From Bog-473 sp963788125 (GTDB lineage: Bacteria; Actinomycetota; Acidimicrobiia; Acidimicrobiales; RAAP-2), in the NCBI GenBank assembly GCA_963788125.1, contig CAWBFN010000002.1, positions 868,001 to 932,000 on the forward strand: a DNA stretch of 64,000 nt, given 5' to 3'. A model generated the notes under the pieces. The model saw only the letters and a list, made by a program, of their open reading frames with translations, searched no databases and was not told the origin of the DNA. A program made the translations under genes and the position numbers. Shown one piece after another: positions 8,471 to 16,676 of the stretch; position 1 is the first letter of the stretch; every line of letters begins with the position of its first letter.

Positions 8471-8887
8471 TCAGTGGAGGCGGACAGAACCGTCCTCGGC
8501 CAGCTTCCAAAAGGGGATGTGCGCCACTTCCCACGGGTGGCCATCGGGATCGATGAAGAGGCCGGTATAGCCGCCCCAGTCGTTGGCCGCGCCGGGCCGA
8601 CCGATGGATGCCCCGGCGGCCTCGGCCTCGGCCAGGATGGCGTCGACCTCGGCCTGCGAGCCGACGTTGTGGGCCAGCGTCACCCCGCCCCACCCGCCCC
8701 CGTCCTTGACCGCGCTGTCCTCGGCGAGCTTGTCGCGGCCCCACAGACCGAGGACCATGCCATCGAGCTGGAAGAGGACGATGTCGCCATCGGGCGACTC
8801 GCCGGTCCAGCCCAGGCGTTCGTAGAAGGTCCGCGCCCGGCCGACGTCGGCGACACCGAGCGTGATGAAGGTGAGTCGCTGTTCCAT
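8471..8887 (-). CDS. VOC (glyoxalase/bleomycin resistance/dioxygenase) superfamily protein
   Basis: This 138-residue protein is a single vicinal-oxygen-chelate module pair. The N-terminal part ITLGVADVGRARTFYERLGW and the C-terminal YTGLFIDPDGHPWEVAHIP are typical of the family. Members include glyoxalases, extradiol dioxygenases and antibiotic-binding proteins. The small size and the DPDGHPWE motif fit the generic VOC family rather than a ring-cleavage dioxygenase. It is divergent from the Rieske gene at 9117, with the shared operator copy 2 between them. ATG 8887 lies 6 nt after a GATACT box, suggesting a leaderless message. Confidence 0.88.
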   Translation of the reverse strand: MEQRLTFITLGVADVGRARTFYERLGWTGESPDGDIVLFQLDGMVLGLWGRDKLAEDSAVKDGGGWGGVTLAHNVGSQAEVDAILAEAEAAGASIGRPGAANDWGGYTGLFIDPDGHPWEVAHIPFWKLAEDGSVRLH

Positions 8888-8893
8888 GGCGCG

Positions 8894-8899
8894 AGTATC
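8894..8899 (-). promoter_or_regulatory. -10 box for the VOC gene (leaderless)
   Basis: GATACT on the minus strand lies 6 nt before ATG 8887. That spacing fits a transcript starting at or next to the start codon. No Shine-Dalgarno sequence is seen before this ATG. Confidence 0.45.
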
Positions 8900-8915
8900 G
8901 CACAGTGATCGGAAT

Positions 8916-8964
8916 CTTGTACCGACCGGTCGGATTGACGCTGTCGCCCGGCGACATCTATCCT
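8916..8964 (+). promoter_or_regulatory. Promoter with TetR-type palindromic operator, copy 2
   Basis: The palindrome CCGACCGGTCGG is at 8922-8933. A -35 box TTGACG overlaps its right flank (8935-8940), and a -10 box TATCCT lies at 8959-8964 after an 18-nt spacer. From TTGTAC onward 27 nt are identical to copy 3 at 11937-11963. It serves the unit 9007-11178 and may also affect the divergent VOC gene. Confidence 0.75.
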
Positions 8965-9006
8965 GAACCCACCGGCACGGTGTGCCGGAGTGGGGAGGGC
9001 CGATCG

Positions 9007-9120
9007 TTGTCTCGCCATTTCAAGCCGGCCGGGGATGACTGGACGGTGCACGCGGGGCTCGCGGCTCGGACCTTGTCTGTTCGGACGAACCTTCGGGTGA
9101 TCGGTTGGAAGGTGTCATGA
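9007..9120 (+). pseudogene. Vestigial N-terminus of a type A Rieske oxygenase, or leader peptide
   Basis: A 37-codon frame starts at TTG 9007, 7 nt after GGGGAGGG (8992-8999), and ends in a TGA overlapping ATG 9117 (ATGA). Its first residues, SRHFKPAGDDWTVH, match the start of the type A Rieske proteins (ARHPKPAEGSWTEH) at R, H, K, P, A, W, T and H. The similarity fades after about 20 codons. It looks as if a type A gene once stood behind this promoter and all but its 5' end was replaced by the type B gene. The ribosome binding site and overlap are intact, so it may now act as a translated leader. Confidence 0.6.
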
Positions 9121-10400
9121 CGACCCTGAGCGAGAACGAGTTGATGACCCGGATTGAGGGCGAGGCTCCCATGGGCCGGCTCATGCGGGAGAACTACTGG
9201 ATTCCCTTCGCGCTCTCGTCGCACCTGGTGCACGGGGAGGGCCCGACCCCGGTGCGCCTACTCGGCGAGAACTACGTCGCGTTCCGCGCCGAAGACGGCC
9301 GGATCGGCTTTCTCGACGAGCTCTGCCCTCACCGGCGCGCCTCGCTGGTGCTCGGTCGCACCGAGGGAAACTGCATCCGGTGCATCTACCACGGGTGGAA
9401 GGTCGACGTCACCGGTTGCGTGGTCGAGGCGCCCACCCAGGTCACCCGTCCCGAGGCGTTCGCCTCCAGGGTGCAGGTCGTCCATTTCCCCGTCCACGAG
9501 TCGGGTGGGCTGGCGTGGGTGTGGCTCGCCGGCGACGAGCCGCCGTCGTTCCCCGACCTACCCTTCCGCGATGCCGAGCTGTACCGCTTCTGGTGCGTGT
9601 CACGGGTCCCCTGCAACTGGCTGCAGGGGGTCGAGGGCACGATCGACTCCGCCCACGTGGGCATGCTCCACCAGACATGGATCGCCGAGGCCGCCCAGAT
9701 GGCCGAGCACTCCAACCTCAGCTTCGCCCTCACCCAACCGCCGAGCTACGAGACCGAGTCGACCTCCTATGGGATGCGGGCGGTGGCGCTGCGCAAGACG
9801 GCCGAAGGCGGCGCCTACGCTCGCATCACCGAGCACCTGATGCCGTTGGTGACGGTGGTGCCCATCGGCCGAGCCATGGCCCGGTCGGGCTCGGTGTTCG
9901 TCATCTCGCCCGTCGACGACACCCACCACCTCCTCTTCTACGGAACCTTCGGGGACACGCCCCACAGCGCCGATACGCTGGACCGGACCGCCATGCAGGC
10001 GCCCGACTACCTTCCTGACGACTTCGACTACACGGGCCTGCGAGGCGATCGTACGAACGGCTGGGGTCAGGACCGCTCACGGATGGGCGACGGGCACTTC
10101 ACCGGTTTCTGGCGGAGCCTGCTCGAAGAGGACGCGGTCATACAGACGAGCATGGGGGCCATCGTCGATCGCAGCAAGGAGAACCTCTCCTCGAGCGATG
10201 TCGCCGTGGCGCACACCCGCCGCATGCTGCTCGACGCGGTGCGTGCAGCCGAGACGGGCCAGCGCCCGCCCGGTAGCGCCTTGACGCCCGGCGGCGTCGG
10301 GCTGCCCAACGCCTTCGAGGTGTTCGTCGAAGAGGGGATGCGTTGGCAGGACGCGGCACACGCGATGCTCGAACAGCTGCGGTCCACGGCATCCTCGTAA
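9117..10400 (+). CDS. Rieske oxygenase, phthalate 4,5-dioxygenase-like (type B, copy 2)
   Basis: This 427-residue protein is a close paralogue of the type B oxygenase at 2230 and aligns without large gaps. Rieske ligands are C70-x-H72 and C89-x2-H92. The iron site NWLQGVEGTIDSAHVGMLH gives N167, D177, H180 and H185. ATG 9117 follows GGAAGG (9107-9112) and overlaps the stop of the vestigial frame before it. An SDR gene follows after 31 nt, so the pair may hydroxylate and then oxidise a substrate. No small protein or NTF2-like gene accompanies this copy. Electron-transfer partners are not in the window. Confidence 0.93.
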   Translation: MTTLSENELMTRIEGEAPMGRLMRENYWIPFALSSHLVHGEGPTPVRLLGENYVAFRAEDGRIGFLDELCPHRRASLVLGRTEGNCIRCIYHGWKVDVTGCVVEAPTQVTRPEAFASRVQVVHFPVHESGGLAWVWLAGDEPPSFPDLPFRDAELYRFWCVSRVPCNWLQGVEGTIDSAHVGMLHQTWIAEAAQMAEHSNLSFALTQPPSYETESTSYGMRAVALRKTAEGGAYARITEHLMPLVTVVPIGRAMARSGSVFVISPVDDTHHLLFYGTFGDTPHSADTLDRTAMQAPDYLPDDFDYTGLRGDRTNGWGQDRSRMGDGHFTGFWRSLLEEDAVIQTSMGAIVDRSKENLSSSDVAVAHTRRMLLDAVRAAETGQRPPGSALTPGGVGLPNAFEVFVEEGMRWQDAAHAMLEQLRSTASS

Positions 10401-10431
10401 GGGTGCTCGACGGCCGAGAGGAGCCGATCCG

Positions 10432-11178
10432 ATGACTGAGCCGCGAACGGCGATCGTCACCGGGGCCGCGTCGGGTCTGGGGCGCGCCATCGCCGAGCGG
10501 TTCGGCGCCGACGGACGTCACGTCGCCCTCTTCGACCTGAACGGGGAGGCGGCAGCGACCGCGGCGGACGGAATCGTGGCCAAAGGCGGCCGGGCGATCG
10601 GCTACCGGGTGGACGTCACCGACCGTGCGGCGATCGAAACGGCCGTCGCCGACGTGGCGACGACGCTGGGGCCGCCGACGATCCTGGTCAACGATGCCGG
10701 GCTCACCGGGTTCCAGCCGTTCCTCGAGATCACCGTCGACGACTGGAACGCGCGGATAGACGTGAACCTCACCGGGACCTTCCACTGTTGCCAGGTGGTG
10801 ATCCCGCACATGCTCGACGCCGGGTGGGGCCGCATCGTGAACATCTCGTCGTCGAGCACGCACAGCGGCGTCGCCCGCATGACCCACTACGTCGCCTCGA
10901 AGTCGGGCGTGAACGGCCTGAGCAAGTCGCTGGCACTGGAGTTCGCGCCCAGGGGCATCACCGTCAACGTCATCCCGCCGGGCTTCATCGACACCCCGAT
11001 GACGCGCCGCTCAGTGGAGGAGGGAATGGTGGACTTCGAGCGCTCGCTCGCCACGACCCCGGTCGGTCGTGCCGGGCGGGCGGAGGACATCGCTGCCGCG
11101 TGCGCCTTCTTCGCCAGCGAAGAGGCCAGTTACATCACCGGCCAGATCCTGGGTGTCAACGGAGGCCGCAATACCTGA
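10432..11178 (+). CDS. Short-chain dehydrogenase/reductase (SDR)
   Basis: This 248-residue classical SDR has the cofactor motif TGAASGLG near residues 11-18, NDAG in place of the usual NNAG, an SSSSTHSG segment with the catalytic serine, and HYVASK carrying Tyr and Lys. The closing ITGQILGVNGG is standard. It oxidises an alcohol or reduces a ketone with NAD(P). GAGAGGAG lies ahead of ATG 10432. Following the type B Rieske gene in the same unit, it could act on the hydroxylated product. The Asn-to-Asp change in NNAG is mild and found in active enzymes. Confidence 0.92.
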   Translation: MTEPRTAIVTGAASGLGRAIAERFGADGRHVALFDLNGEAAATAADGIVAKGGRAIGYRVDVTDRAAIETAVADVATTLGPPTILVNDAGLTGFQPFLEITVDDWNARIDVNLTGTFHCCQVVIPHMLDAGWGRIVNISSSSTHSGVARMTHYVASKSGVNGLSKSLALEFAPRGITVNVIPPGFIDTPMTRRSVEEGMVDFERSLATTPVGRAGRAEDIAAACAFFASEEASYITGQILGVNGGRNT

Positions 11179-11187
11179 ACGGCCCGG

Positions 11188-11850
11188 TCAGGAGGCCGGG
11201 GCTTCCGCGGCGGCCCGCTCCGCCAGCGACTTCTTGATGTGGGGCAGATCGGGATAGACCGTTCGCCCGCCCTTCAGCTCGTGGAAATTGGCGTTGCGCG
11301 TCAACCAGAGCGTGTGCTCGAACAGCTCGAGCGCCTCGTCGTCGGGGGGAGGCTCGCTGATCACCGGACCGAACATGCACGGACCGTCGCCGGCATCGAG
11401 GCGTAGGCTGGGGACACCGAAGGCGCCGGTCTCGTCCACCAGCCGCTCGTGCTCAGCCCGGACCTGCTTCCACGTCCCGGGGTCGCCGATGGCTTGGTCG
11501 AACAGAGTGGGGTCGAGGTCGGCGTCCACGAGCGCGGCCCGGATCACCGACGGGTCGGACAGGTCCTCGAGCTCGAAGAAGTACCGGCGACCGATGGCGG
11601 CGTAGAAGGCGCCGCACGCCGCGTGACCTACGGCGTCGCGCACCGCGACGGCGGTGCGCAGCACCGGGGCCGACTTGGACGCTTCCGGATCGAAGTCGTC
11701 GTGGGGGCCTTCGAAATTGTTGAGCTCGAGGCAGAACACACCCCAGCGCAACTCGATCCGGCCCAGCTCCTCCAGTCGCAGCGCCCAGCGGGAGGTCTGG
11801 TAGCACCACGGGCACCTGGGGTCGAAGTAGAACTGAATGGTTTCCTTCAT
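11188..11850 (-). CDS. DsbA-like thioredoxin-fold oxidoreductase (Rv2466c/mycothiol-linked nitroreductase type)
   Basis: This 220-residue protein has a thioredoxin fold with an inserted helical domain and the active-site motif CPWC at residues 13-16. The context FDPRCPWCYQTSRW, the GVPSL cis-proline region, FGPVISEPPP and NFHELKGGRT resemble the mycobacterial Rv2466c family, which uses mycothiol as reductant. That likeness is from memory and not searched. No signal peptide is present, so it is cytoplasmic. It converges with the SDR gene and is divergent from the SnoaL-like gene at 12161, with operator copy 3 between them. Confidence 0.82.
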   Translation of the reverse strand: MKETIQFYFDPRCPWCYQTSRWALRLEELGRIELRWGVFCLELNNFEGPHDDFDPEASKSAPVLRTAVAVRDAVGHAACGAFYAAIGRRYFFELEDLSDPSVIRAALVDADLDPTLFDQAIGDPGTWKQVRAEHERLVDETGAFGVPSLRLDAGDGPCMFGPVISEPPPDDEALELFEHTLWLTRNANFHELKGGRTVYPDLPHIKKSLAERAAAEAPAS

Positions 11851-11908
11851 GGCCTCATTGTACGGGTGGCGTGTCGTCCCCCAGCCAGTGCCGAGCCGTC
11901 CCTCTTAT

Positions 11909-11925
11909 CCGGTCGGCTCGACCGG
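11909..11925. promoter_or_regulatory. Auxiliary inverted repeat, CCGGTCG-N3-CGACCGG
   Basis: Seven-base arms CCGGTCG (11909-11915) and CGACCGG (11919-11925) flank GCT. The arms reuse the half-sites of the CCGACCGGTCGG operator 16 nt downstream. It may be a second binding site for the same regulator, placed towards the minus-strand gene at 11850. Confidence 0.5.
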
Positions 11926-11936
11926 CGGCCACGCAT

Positions 11937-11984
11937 TTGTACCGACCGGTCGGATTGACGCTGCCGCCGGAGCACCTATAGCCT
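11937..11984 (+). promoter_or_regulatory. Promoter with TetR-type palindromic operator, copy 3
   Basis: The palindrome CCGACCGGTCGG at 11942-11953 is followed by -35 TTGACG (11955-11960) and, after 18 nt, -10 TAGCCT (11979-11984), the same layout as copy 2. The leader to the SnoaL-like gene is about 170 nt. I see no convincing gene in that leader, only the TGCCG/GGGGGAGG element near 12002-12017. Confidence 0.72.
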
Positions 11985-12160
11985 CGCAACGTCGGCATGG
12001 TCTGCCGCAGGGGGAGGACGGGGTACGGGGTACGCCGGGACGCCTTGCCCCTGTACGTGTCGCCGATGGGGCTATACCTACGACATCGGGCTCGCGTCAG
12101 CTGCGGGCATCGACGAACGACAACGCAGCGCTGATGCACTGAACTGATGGGAGGGATCTC

Positions 12161-12655
12161 GTGGACGACGAGCAACTGCAGGACCGTCTGGCGACCATGG
12201 AGGGGCGGATCAGGCTCCTCGAGGACCAGGTGGCCATTCACCGCCTCATCAACAGCTGGGGGCCTGCGGTCGACACCGGCAACGCCGAAATCGCCGCTTC
12301 CTTGTTTGCCGACGACGGGCTGCTCGAATCGGACCTGTCGTATCTCATCGGACCGGCGGCGGTCGGCGCCATGGTACTGGCCGAGGGACATCAATCGCTG
12401 ATCCGGGACGGATCCGCCCACATACCGGCCTCTCCCCTCTTCCATATAGAGGGCGACCGCGCCACGGCGACGGGCTACACACGGGTCTACCGTCACACCG
12501 AGGATGGTTACGAGGTCTGGCGCGTCTCGGCCAACCACTGGGAGTTCCGGCGTACCGATGATGGGTGGCGGGTGACCAGGCGGACCAACCACGTCATAGA
12601 CGGGGGACCAGAGGCCAACGTTATCCTCGCCCGTGCGTTCGAGCGGGAAGGCTGA
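12161..12655 (+). CDS. SnoaL/NTF2-like protein with N-terminal coiled coil (copy 1)
   Basis: This 164-residue protein has a SnoaL_4-type fold preceded by a short heptad-like helix (RLATMEGRIRLLEDQVAIH). It is a clear paralogue of the product at 42105-42602: both share RLLEDxVAxxRLIxSWG, a GHQSLIR-like turn, EVWRVSANHWEF and RTNHVIDG. SnoaL-like proteins act as small isomerases, hydratases or dehydratases, or as oxygenase partners. No catalytic residue can be assigned. GTG 12161 is supported by GGGAGGGA at 12150-12157. It is the only gene behind operator copy 3 and ends at a terminator hairpin. Confidence 0.82.
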   Translation: MDDEQLQDRLATMEGRIRLLEDQVAIHRLINSWGPAVDTGNAEIAASLFADDGLLESDLSYLIGPAAVGAMVLAEGHQSLIRDGSAHIPASPLFHIEGDRATATGYTRVYRHTEDGYEVWRVSANHWEFRRTDDGWRVTRRTNHVIDGGPEANVILARAFEREG

Positions 12656-12659
12656 CCCG

Positions 12660-12679
12660 GGCGACGACTCCTCGTCGCC
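12660..12679. terminator. Bidirectional terminator-like hairpin
   Basis: GGCGACGA (12660-12667) and TCGTCGCC (12672-12679) form a perfect 8-bp stem with a 4-nt loop. The hairpin sits between two converging genes, 5 nt after one stop and 2 nt before the other. There is no clear T-tract. Confidence 0.6.
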
Positions 12680-12681
12680 GG

Positions 12682-14817
12682 CTACGACCGTTGTGAGGAA
12701 ACGACGTCAGGAGTGATCCGGGCGTCGGGAGTGATGCGCATGTTGAGGAACGCATCGACCGTGACCGCGCAGCCGGGTGGGCATATGGTGGTGGCGTCGA
12801 TCTCCTCGACGATGGCCGGGCCGGTGAACGAGTCGCCCGCCCGCAGGCGTACGCGATCGTATATCGGGGTATCCACGTAGTCACCGGCCTCCTCGAAGAA
12901 CGCCCGCCGTATGCCGGTGTGCGCTTCATGCGCGGCACTCTCTCGAAGATCGTGCCGGTTGATGTGGGGCTTTTCGGGGGACCCACTGGCTCGGACCCGG
13001 AAGTTCAGCAGCTGACAAGGGTCGATCGGTCTGATCCCGAAGAGAGTGAAGTACGCGTCCCGGAAGCGAGCCTCGGCCTCCTCAATCGCCTGGCGTCCGG
13101 ATTTCCCAGGTGACACCCGAACCGGTATCTCATGACGTTGATGGAGCAGTCGCACGTCTATCGTCCGCTGCAACGTCATGGCGTCTTCGGCCATCCCGGC
13201 CGCGCGCAGTGCGTCGCGGCCTTCTACCTCCATCTCTTCGAAGAGTCTGTCGATGACCGTCGGATCCGCTTCGGCGACATCGACCAGCCGCGTGCGGATG
13301 TAGTCGAAGGACAGGTCGCTCACCAGGAGACCGAAGGCCGAACGGACTCCGGGGGACGGGGGGATGATGACGGTAGGAATCTGGAACTGGCGGGCGATCT
13401 GGACGATGTGGGCCGGGCCTGCTCCTCCGAATCCGATGGCGCAGAACTCCTGGGGGTTGACGCCACGCCGTATGGTCACCATCCGGACAGCCGACCCCAT
13501 CTTGGCGTTGACCAGGTCGTAGACGGCTCGGGCCGCTTCGGTCACCGACAGGCCAAGAGGACGAGCGACCCGATCAGCGAGGGCGTCGTAGCTTTTGGAA
13601 GGGTCAATGGCCAGTCGTCCGCCCAGGGCGTTGTCCGCTCCGATGTAGCCCAGCACGACGTTGGCGTCGGTGACGGTCGCGTCGTGCCCGCCCAGGCCGT
13701 AGCAGGCGGGCCCGGGATTGGCACCTGCACTTTGCGGTCCGACGTGCAGCAAACCGCCCCGGTCCACCCAGGCGATGCTGCCCCCGCCGGCGCCCACCTC
13801 AGCGAGATCGATGACGGGGATCCGCACCGGTTCGCCGACCTTTCCCGCTCCGCTTGCGTCCGCTCCCACCCGGAACTGGTGGGTGATGTCGGGTTCGCCG
13901 CCGCGGATCACGCTGGCCTTGGCCGTGGTGCCCCCCATGTCGAACGAGATGATGTCCGAGTACCCGCACACCTGGCCGAGGTGTCTCGACGCAATGACTC
14001 CGGCGGCCGGTCCCGACTCGATGCTGAGTACCGCTCGGCGCGCGATCTCATCGGCCGGCATGACGCCCCCGGACGACGTCATGATCTCGAGCCGTGCGGG
14101 GATACTCCGGCTGGCGAGTTCCTCTGACAAGCGGTGAACGTAGGTGGAGAAGGTGGGGCCGACGTACGCCGAGACGACGGTGGCCACGGCCCGCTCGTAC
14201 TCCCCGAGCTGGGGCCAGATGTCCGACGAGACGACCACATACGAGTCGGGCAGCTCGTGCTGGAGGATCTTCAGCACGAGCTGCTCGTGCACCGGATTGG
14301 AACACGCGTGCAGCAGCGACACGGCGATCGCTTCGGGCGCGAGCGATCGCAATTGGTTCAGCCATTCCGGCGAACCTGCGGGATCGAATCCGAGGTGGAC
14401 CTGACCGTCCACCAGAACCCGCTCGGGGACCTCCACCACCATCTGCCGCGGAACCAGCGGCGGGGGCCGCCGATACAGCGCGTTGTGGGTGTCGCTATCC
14501 GATCGCGCGTTCTGGCCGATTTGGAACATGTCGCCGAAGCCGGCCGTCGTGACAAAGGCGACCCGAGCACCCCGCCCTTCGAGGATCAGATTCGTGGCGA
14601 GCGTTGTGGCGTGGACGGCCCTCGCGACGTCCGATGGTCGCGCCCCCGCCTGTTCCAGGACGGAGGCAAGCCCCTCGACCACGCCCTCGACGGGATCGTG
14701 CGGCGTGGTGAGCGTCTTCGCCAGGAAGGGCCCCACGCCGGGCGGACCACTGACAACGATGTCGGTGAAGGTCCCACCGATATCGATTCCCATGTAGTAA
14801 TTGCCCGATTCCGGCAT
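12682..14817 (-). CDS. Hydantoinase/oxoprolinase family protein, subunit A
   Basis: This 711-residue protein starts with the actin-like ATPase motif GIDIGGTFTDIVV near residue 10. Further family signs are HATTLATNLILEGRGARVAFVTT, SFDMGGTTAKASVI and GFGGAGPAH. Proteins of this type hydrolyse cyclic imides or lactams, or carboxylate ketones, using ATP, together with a B subunit. ATG 14817 overlaps the stop of the B-subunit gene (TGATG), so the two are made together. Whether it acts on a hydantoin, 5-oxoproline or something else is unknown. A longer N-terminus is possible but would have no ribosome binding site. Confidence 0.92.
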   Translation of the reverse strand: MPESGNYYMGIDIGGTFTDIVVSGPPGVGPFLAKTLTTPHDPVEGVVEGLASVLEQAGARPSDVARAVHATTLATNLILEGRGARVAFVTTAGFGDMFQIGQNARSDSDTHNALYRRPPPLVPRQMVVEVPERVLVDGQVHLGFDPAGSPEWLNQLRSLAPEAIAVSLLHACSNPVHEQLVLKILQHELPDSYVVVSSDIWPQLGEYERAVATVVSAYVGPTFSTYVHRLSEELASRSIPARLEIMTSSGGVMPADEIARRAVLSIESGPAAGVIASRHLGQVCGYSDIISFDMGGTTAKASVIRGGEPDITHQFRVGADASGAGKVGEPVRIPVIDLAEVGAGGGSIAWVDRGGLLHVGPQSAGANPGPACYGLGGHDATVTDANVVLGYIGADNALGGRLAIDPSKSYDALADRVARPLGLSVTEAARAVYDLVNAKMGSAVRMVTIRRGVNPQEFCAIGFGGAGPAHIVQIARQFQIPTVIIPPSPGVRSAFGLLVSDLSFDYIRTRLVDVAEADPTVIDRLFEEMEVEGRDALRAAGMAEDAMTLQRTIDVRLLHQRHEIPVRVSPGKSGRQAIEEAEARFRDAYFTLFGIRPIDPCQLLNFRVRASGSPEKPHINRHDLRESAAHEAHTGIRRAFFEEAGDYVDTPIYDRVRLRAGDSFTGPAIVEEIDATTICPPGCAVTVDAFLNMRITPDARITPDVVSSQRS

Positions 14818-16553
14818 CAGTCGGTCCCGCGTACGACTCGGGTGGCACGTGGGGACTCGTCTGCTTCCCACGTCTCGGGATCGACGATGACTCCGTAGTC
14901 ACGGAGGGCACCGTCAACCGACACGAATCCCTCCTGTACATCACGGAGGACCAGACTCGCCTCCCGGTCCAACGGGTCGCCGTAGCCGCCGCCACCGCTG
15001 ACGAGCATGGTCACAGTCGTTGCGGCCTCCACCGGAATGTTCGTCGCCTTGGGGGCGGGACGCCACTCGTCAGGCAGCCCGCGGTTGATGATCCATCCAC
15101 CGCCGGCTCCCGGACGGCCGCCGGCGAGACCGGCGGGGGGTATGCGGCAGCGGTCGACCACCCTCGTGGTCACGTCAGCCCGAGCGAGGAACGTGACCTC
15201 CTTCGTCAGGGCCGCACCCCCTCGCCATCGGCCGGGTCCGCCACTGTCGACCCAGACACGAAAGTACTCGTGCCGCAGTGGATATTCGGACTCGAGCACC
15301 TCCAAACTGGTGCCGTAGCCGCCCTGCTGGCCGCTGAACATGGCGTTGGGGTCACAGTCGACACCATCCATGGTCGAGCGGGCACCTCCGGTCCCGAAGT
15401 GGGGCGTGAGGAGGACGAACGGGTCGCCGTCGGGACTCCGGCCGGCGGCAATGAGGGAATGAACGGTTCCGCCCGGCGCCTGCACCAGGTCGGGATACGC
15501 CGTCCCCAACCCTTGCCAGATGGAGTCGATGATGGCTTGCACCGCACCAATCCGGATATTGCACGCGGCCGGAAACCGCGGATTGACGATGCTGCCGAGT
15601 GGCAGCACGACACCTATCGGATTGTAAAGGCCTTCGTTCATTGGAACGTCGGAGCCGATGTAGTAGCGCAGGGCGTGGAGTATTCCTGACAGCGACTGGC
15701 TGTACGACGAGTTGACCGCGCCCCGTGCCTGGTCGTCCGTACCCGTGAGATCGACGAGGATGTCAGATCCCCGTACGTCGACGCGGACCCTGATCCAGTA
15801 GCTCTTGTCGGCCACGATCCCGTCGTCCTCCACCAGGTATGACCCAGAGTAGGAGCCGTCCGGGATGGCAGCGATCGCGTCGCGGGTCATACGTTCGGCG
15901 TACACGATCAGATCGTCTATGAGCGACAGCAGAGGCTCCTTTCCGTGTCGCTGGGCCAGTTCCTTCAGCCTGATGTCGGCGACGTTGCCGGCGGCCACCA
16001 TGGCATTGACGTCCCCCAGAACCCGGTTCGGTGTTCGGCTGTTCGCCTCAATCAATCGGATGACGTCCTTGTTGGGGTGGCCAGCCCGGTAGAGATGGAT
16101 CCCGGGAATCATCACGCCCTCGTGGAAGCACTCGGTGGCGAGGCCCGGGAGGCCGGCGGCGGACACCCCACCGAGGTCCGAGACGATCATGAGCGCGCCG
16201 TGGAAGAAGGTGAGCTCCCCCTCGACATAGATGGGCTTCAGGACCATCACGTCCGTCGGATGAATGCCTCCGCGGAAGTGGTCGTTGAGGATGAAGACGT
16301 CACCGTCCTCCATCGACGCCCCGGGGGTGTCATTGAGGAGTTCCTGCAGACCTACCCGGACGGCCGAGCAATGGAATTCGCCTCCCGTCGTCTGGGCAAT
16401 CAGCCGTCCGCCAGCATCAAAAAAAGCGGTCGCGATGCCGGAGCTCTGATTGACGAAGGGCGAATAGGCGTTGCGCGCTGCGACCGCGCCCACCTCGTCT
16501 GCGAAGTTTTCCAGTGCGTTGTGCAACAACTCTCGCTGTATGGGGCTGCTCAT
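14817..16553 (-). CDS. Hydantoinase/oxoprolinase family protein, subunit B
   Basis: This 578-residue protein is the partner of the A subunit. It shows the family's N-terminal helix (RELLHNALENFADEVGAVAARNAYSP, read as RELLHNALENFADE plus AYSP), the FHCSAVRVG segment, DVFILNDHFRGGIHPTDV and the late HEYFRVWVDSGGPGRWRGG. ATG 16553 is chosen because AAAGGAAAC lies 6 nt upstream and it starts right at the family's N-terminus. It is the promoter-proximal gene of the pair and is divergent from the HAD gene at 16677. Confidence 0.92.
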   Translation of the reverse strand: MSSPIQRELLHNALENFADEVGAVAARNAYSPFVNQSSGIATAFFDAGGRLIAQTTGGEFHCSAVRVGLQELLNDTPGASMEDGDVFILNDHFRGGIHPTDVMVLKPIYVEGELTFFHGALMIVSDLGGVSAAGLPGLATECFHEGVMIPGIHLYRAGHPNKDVIRLIEANSRTPNRVLGDVNAMVAAGNVADIRLKELAQRHGKEPLLSLIDDLIVYAERMTRDAIAAIPDGSYSGSYLVEDDGIVADKSYWIRVRVDVRGSDILVDLTGTDDQARGAVNSSYSQSLSGILHALRYYIGSDVPMNEGLYNPIGVVLPLGSIVNPRFPAACNIRIGAVQAIIDSIWQGLGTAYPDLVQAPGGTVHSLIAAGRSPDGDPFVLLTPHFGTGGARSTMDGVDCDPNAMFSGQQGGYGTSLEVLESEYPLRHEYFRVWVDSGGPGRWRGGAALTKEVTFLARADVTTRVVDRCRIPPAGLAGGRPGAGGGWIINRGLPDEWRPAPKATNIPVEAATTVTMLVSGGGGYGDPLDREASLVLRDVQEGFVSVDGALRDYGVIVDPETWEADESPRATRVVRGTD

Positions 16554-16676
16554 AAATGTTTCCTTTGTACTCGTCGTCCTGCCGCCGGATTGCGCTGTGT
16601 TTCGCCTCGAGGCGAGCTGTGCCGGTCGACCCGTATACTGCTCCAAAGGCGGTTGCCGCGAGGCGGGAGGCTCAAG

